Assembly (NCBI GenBank): GCA_030668025.1
Contig: DAOUUT010000050.1
Location: forward strand, 1 to 15,833
DNA: 15,833 nt
From: Promethearchaeota archaeon
GTDB taxonomy: Archaea > Asgardarchaeota > Lokiarchaeia > Sigynarchaeales > SOKP01
Reading direction: 5' to 3'
Made by a program: the position numbers and the translations under genes. Of this stretch, positions 15,819-15,833 are shown piece by piece. Every line of letters starts with the position of its first letter. Position 1 is the first letter of the stretch. A model generated the notes under the pieces. It did not search any database and was not told where the DNA came from. It saw nothing but the letters and a program-made list of their open reading frames with translations.

Positions 15819-15833
15819 GTATATTTATTTCTA

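Overview
The window is strongly AT-rich archaeal DNA. It encodes tetrahydromethanopterin (H4MPT) C1 enzymes, a two-ring Cdc48 ATPase, an archaeal/eukaryotic-type class II glycyl-tRNA synthetase, and large N-glycosylation-rich, Ig-like membrane-anchored surface proteins. An uncultured Asgard archaeon of the Lokiarchaeia type is my best guess. This is inference from gene content and base composition, and another H4MPT-using archaeal lineage is possible.

Positions 2-5397 hold C1 and housekeeping genes. The window opens inside a 5'-truncated MtdA/MtdB-type NAD(P)-dependent methylene-H4MPT dehydrogenase. Cdc48 follows and ends in I-Y-R, a proteasome-docking HbYX motif. Next is a small unknown gene with its own TATA box and a hairpin terminator. 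Then come the F420-dependent methylene-H4MPT dehydrogenase (mtd, minus strand) and, divergently, formylmethanofuran:H4MPT formyltransferase (ftr). Three steps or alternatives of the archaeal methyl-branch Wood-Ljungdahl pathway thus lie within about 5 kb. The same C1 redox step can apparently be served by two unrelated enzymes with different electron carriers.

Positions 5450-9962 (minus strand) hold a two-gene operon of cell-surface proteins. The upstream gene encodes a membrane-anchored protein with a probable alpha/alpha-toroid domain followed by beta-sandwich domains. Seven bases downstream is a protein of about four Ig-like domains with a C-terminal membrane span and a long lysine-rich cytoplasmic tail.

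Positions 10080-11564 (minus strand) hold glycyl-tRNA synthetase. Positions 11770-12624 (plus strand) hold a protein with seven predicted membrane spans and an N-out/C-in topology. Positions 12766-15818 (plus strand) hold an unrecognised 545-residue coiled-coil protein, then two tandem paralogous GNAT acetyltransferases with an unusual shared N-terminal extension. The coiled-coil gene and first GNAT are probably one operon.

I saw no tRNA, rRNA, CRISPR array, transposon or integration site. All intergenic gaps are under about 210 bases. Most genes lack a clear Shine-Dalgarno sequence, and several gene ends are followed by T-rich tracts or AT hairpins, as expected for archaeal termination.
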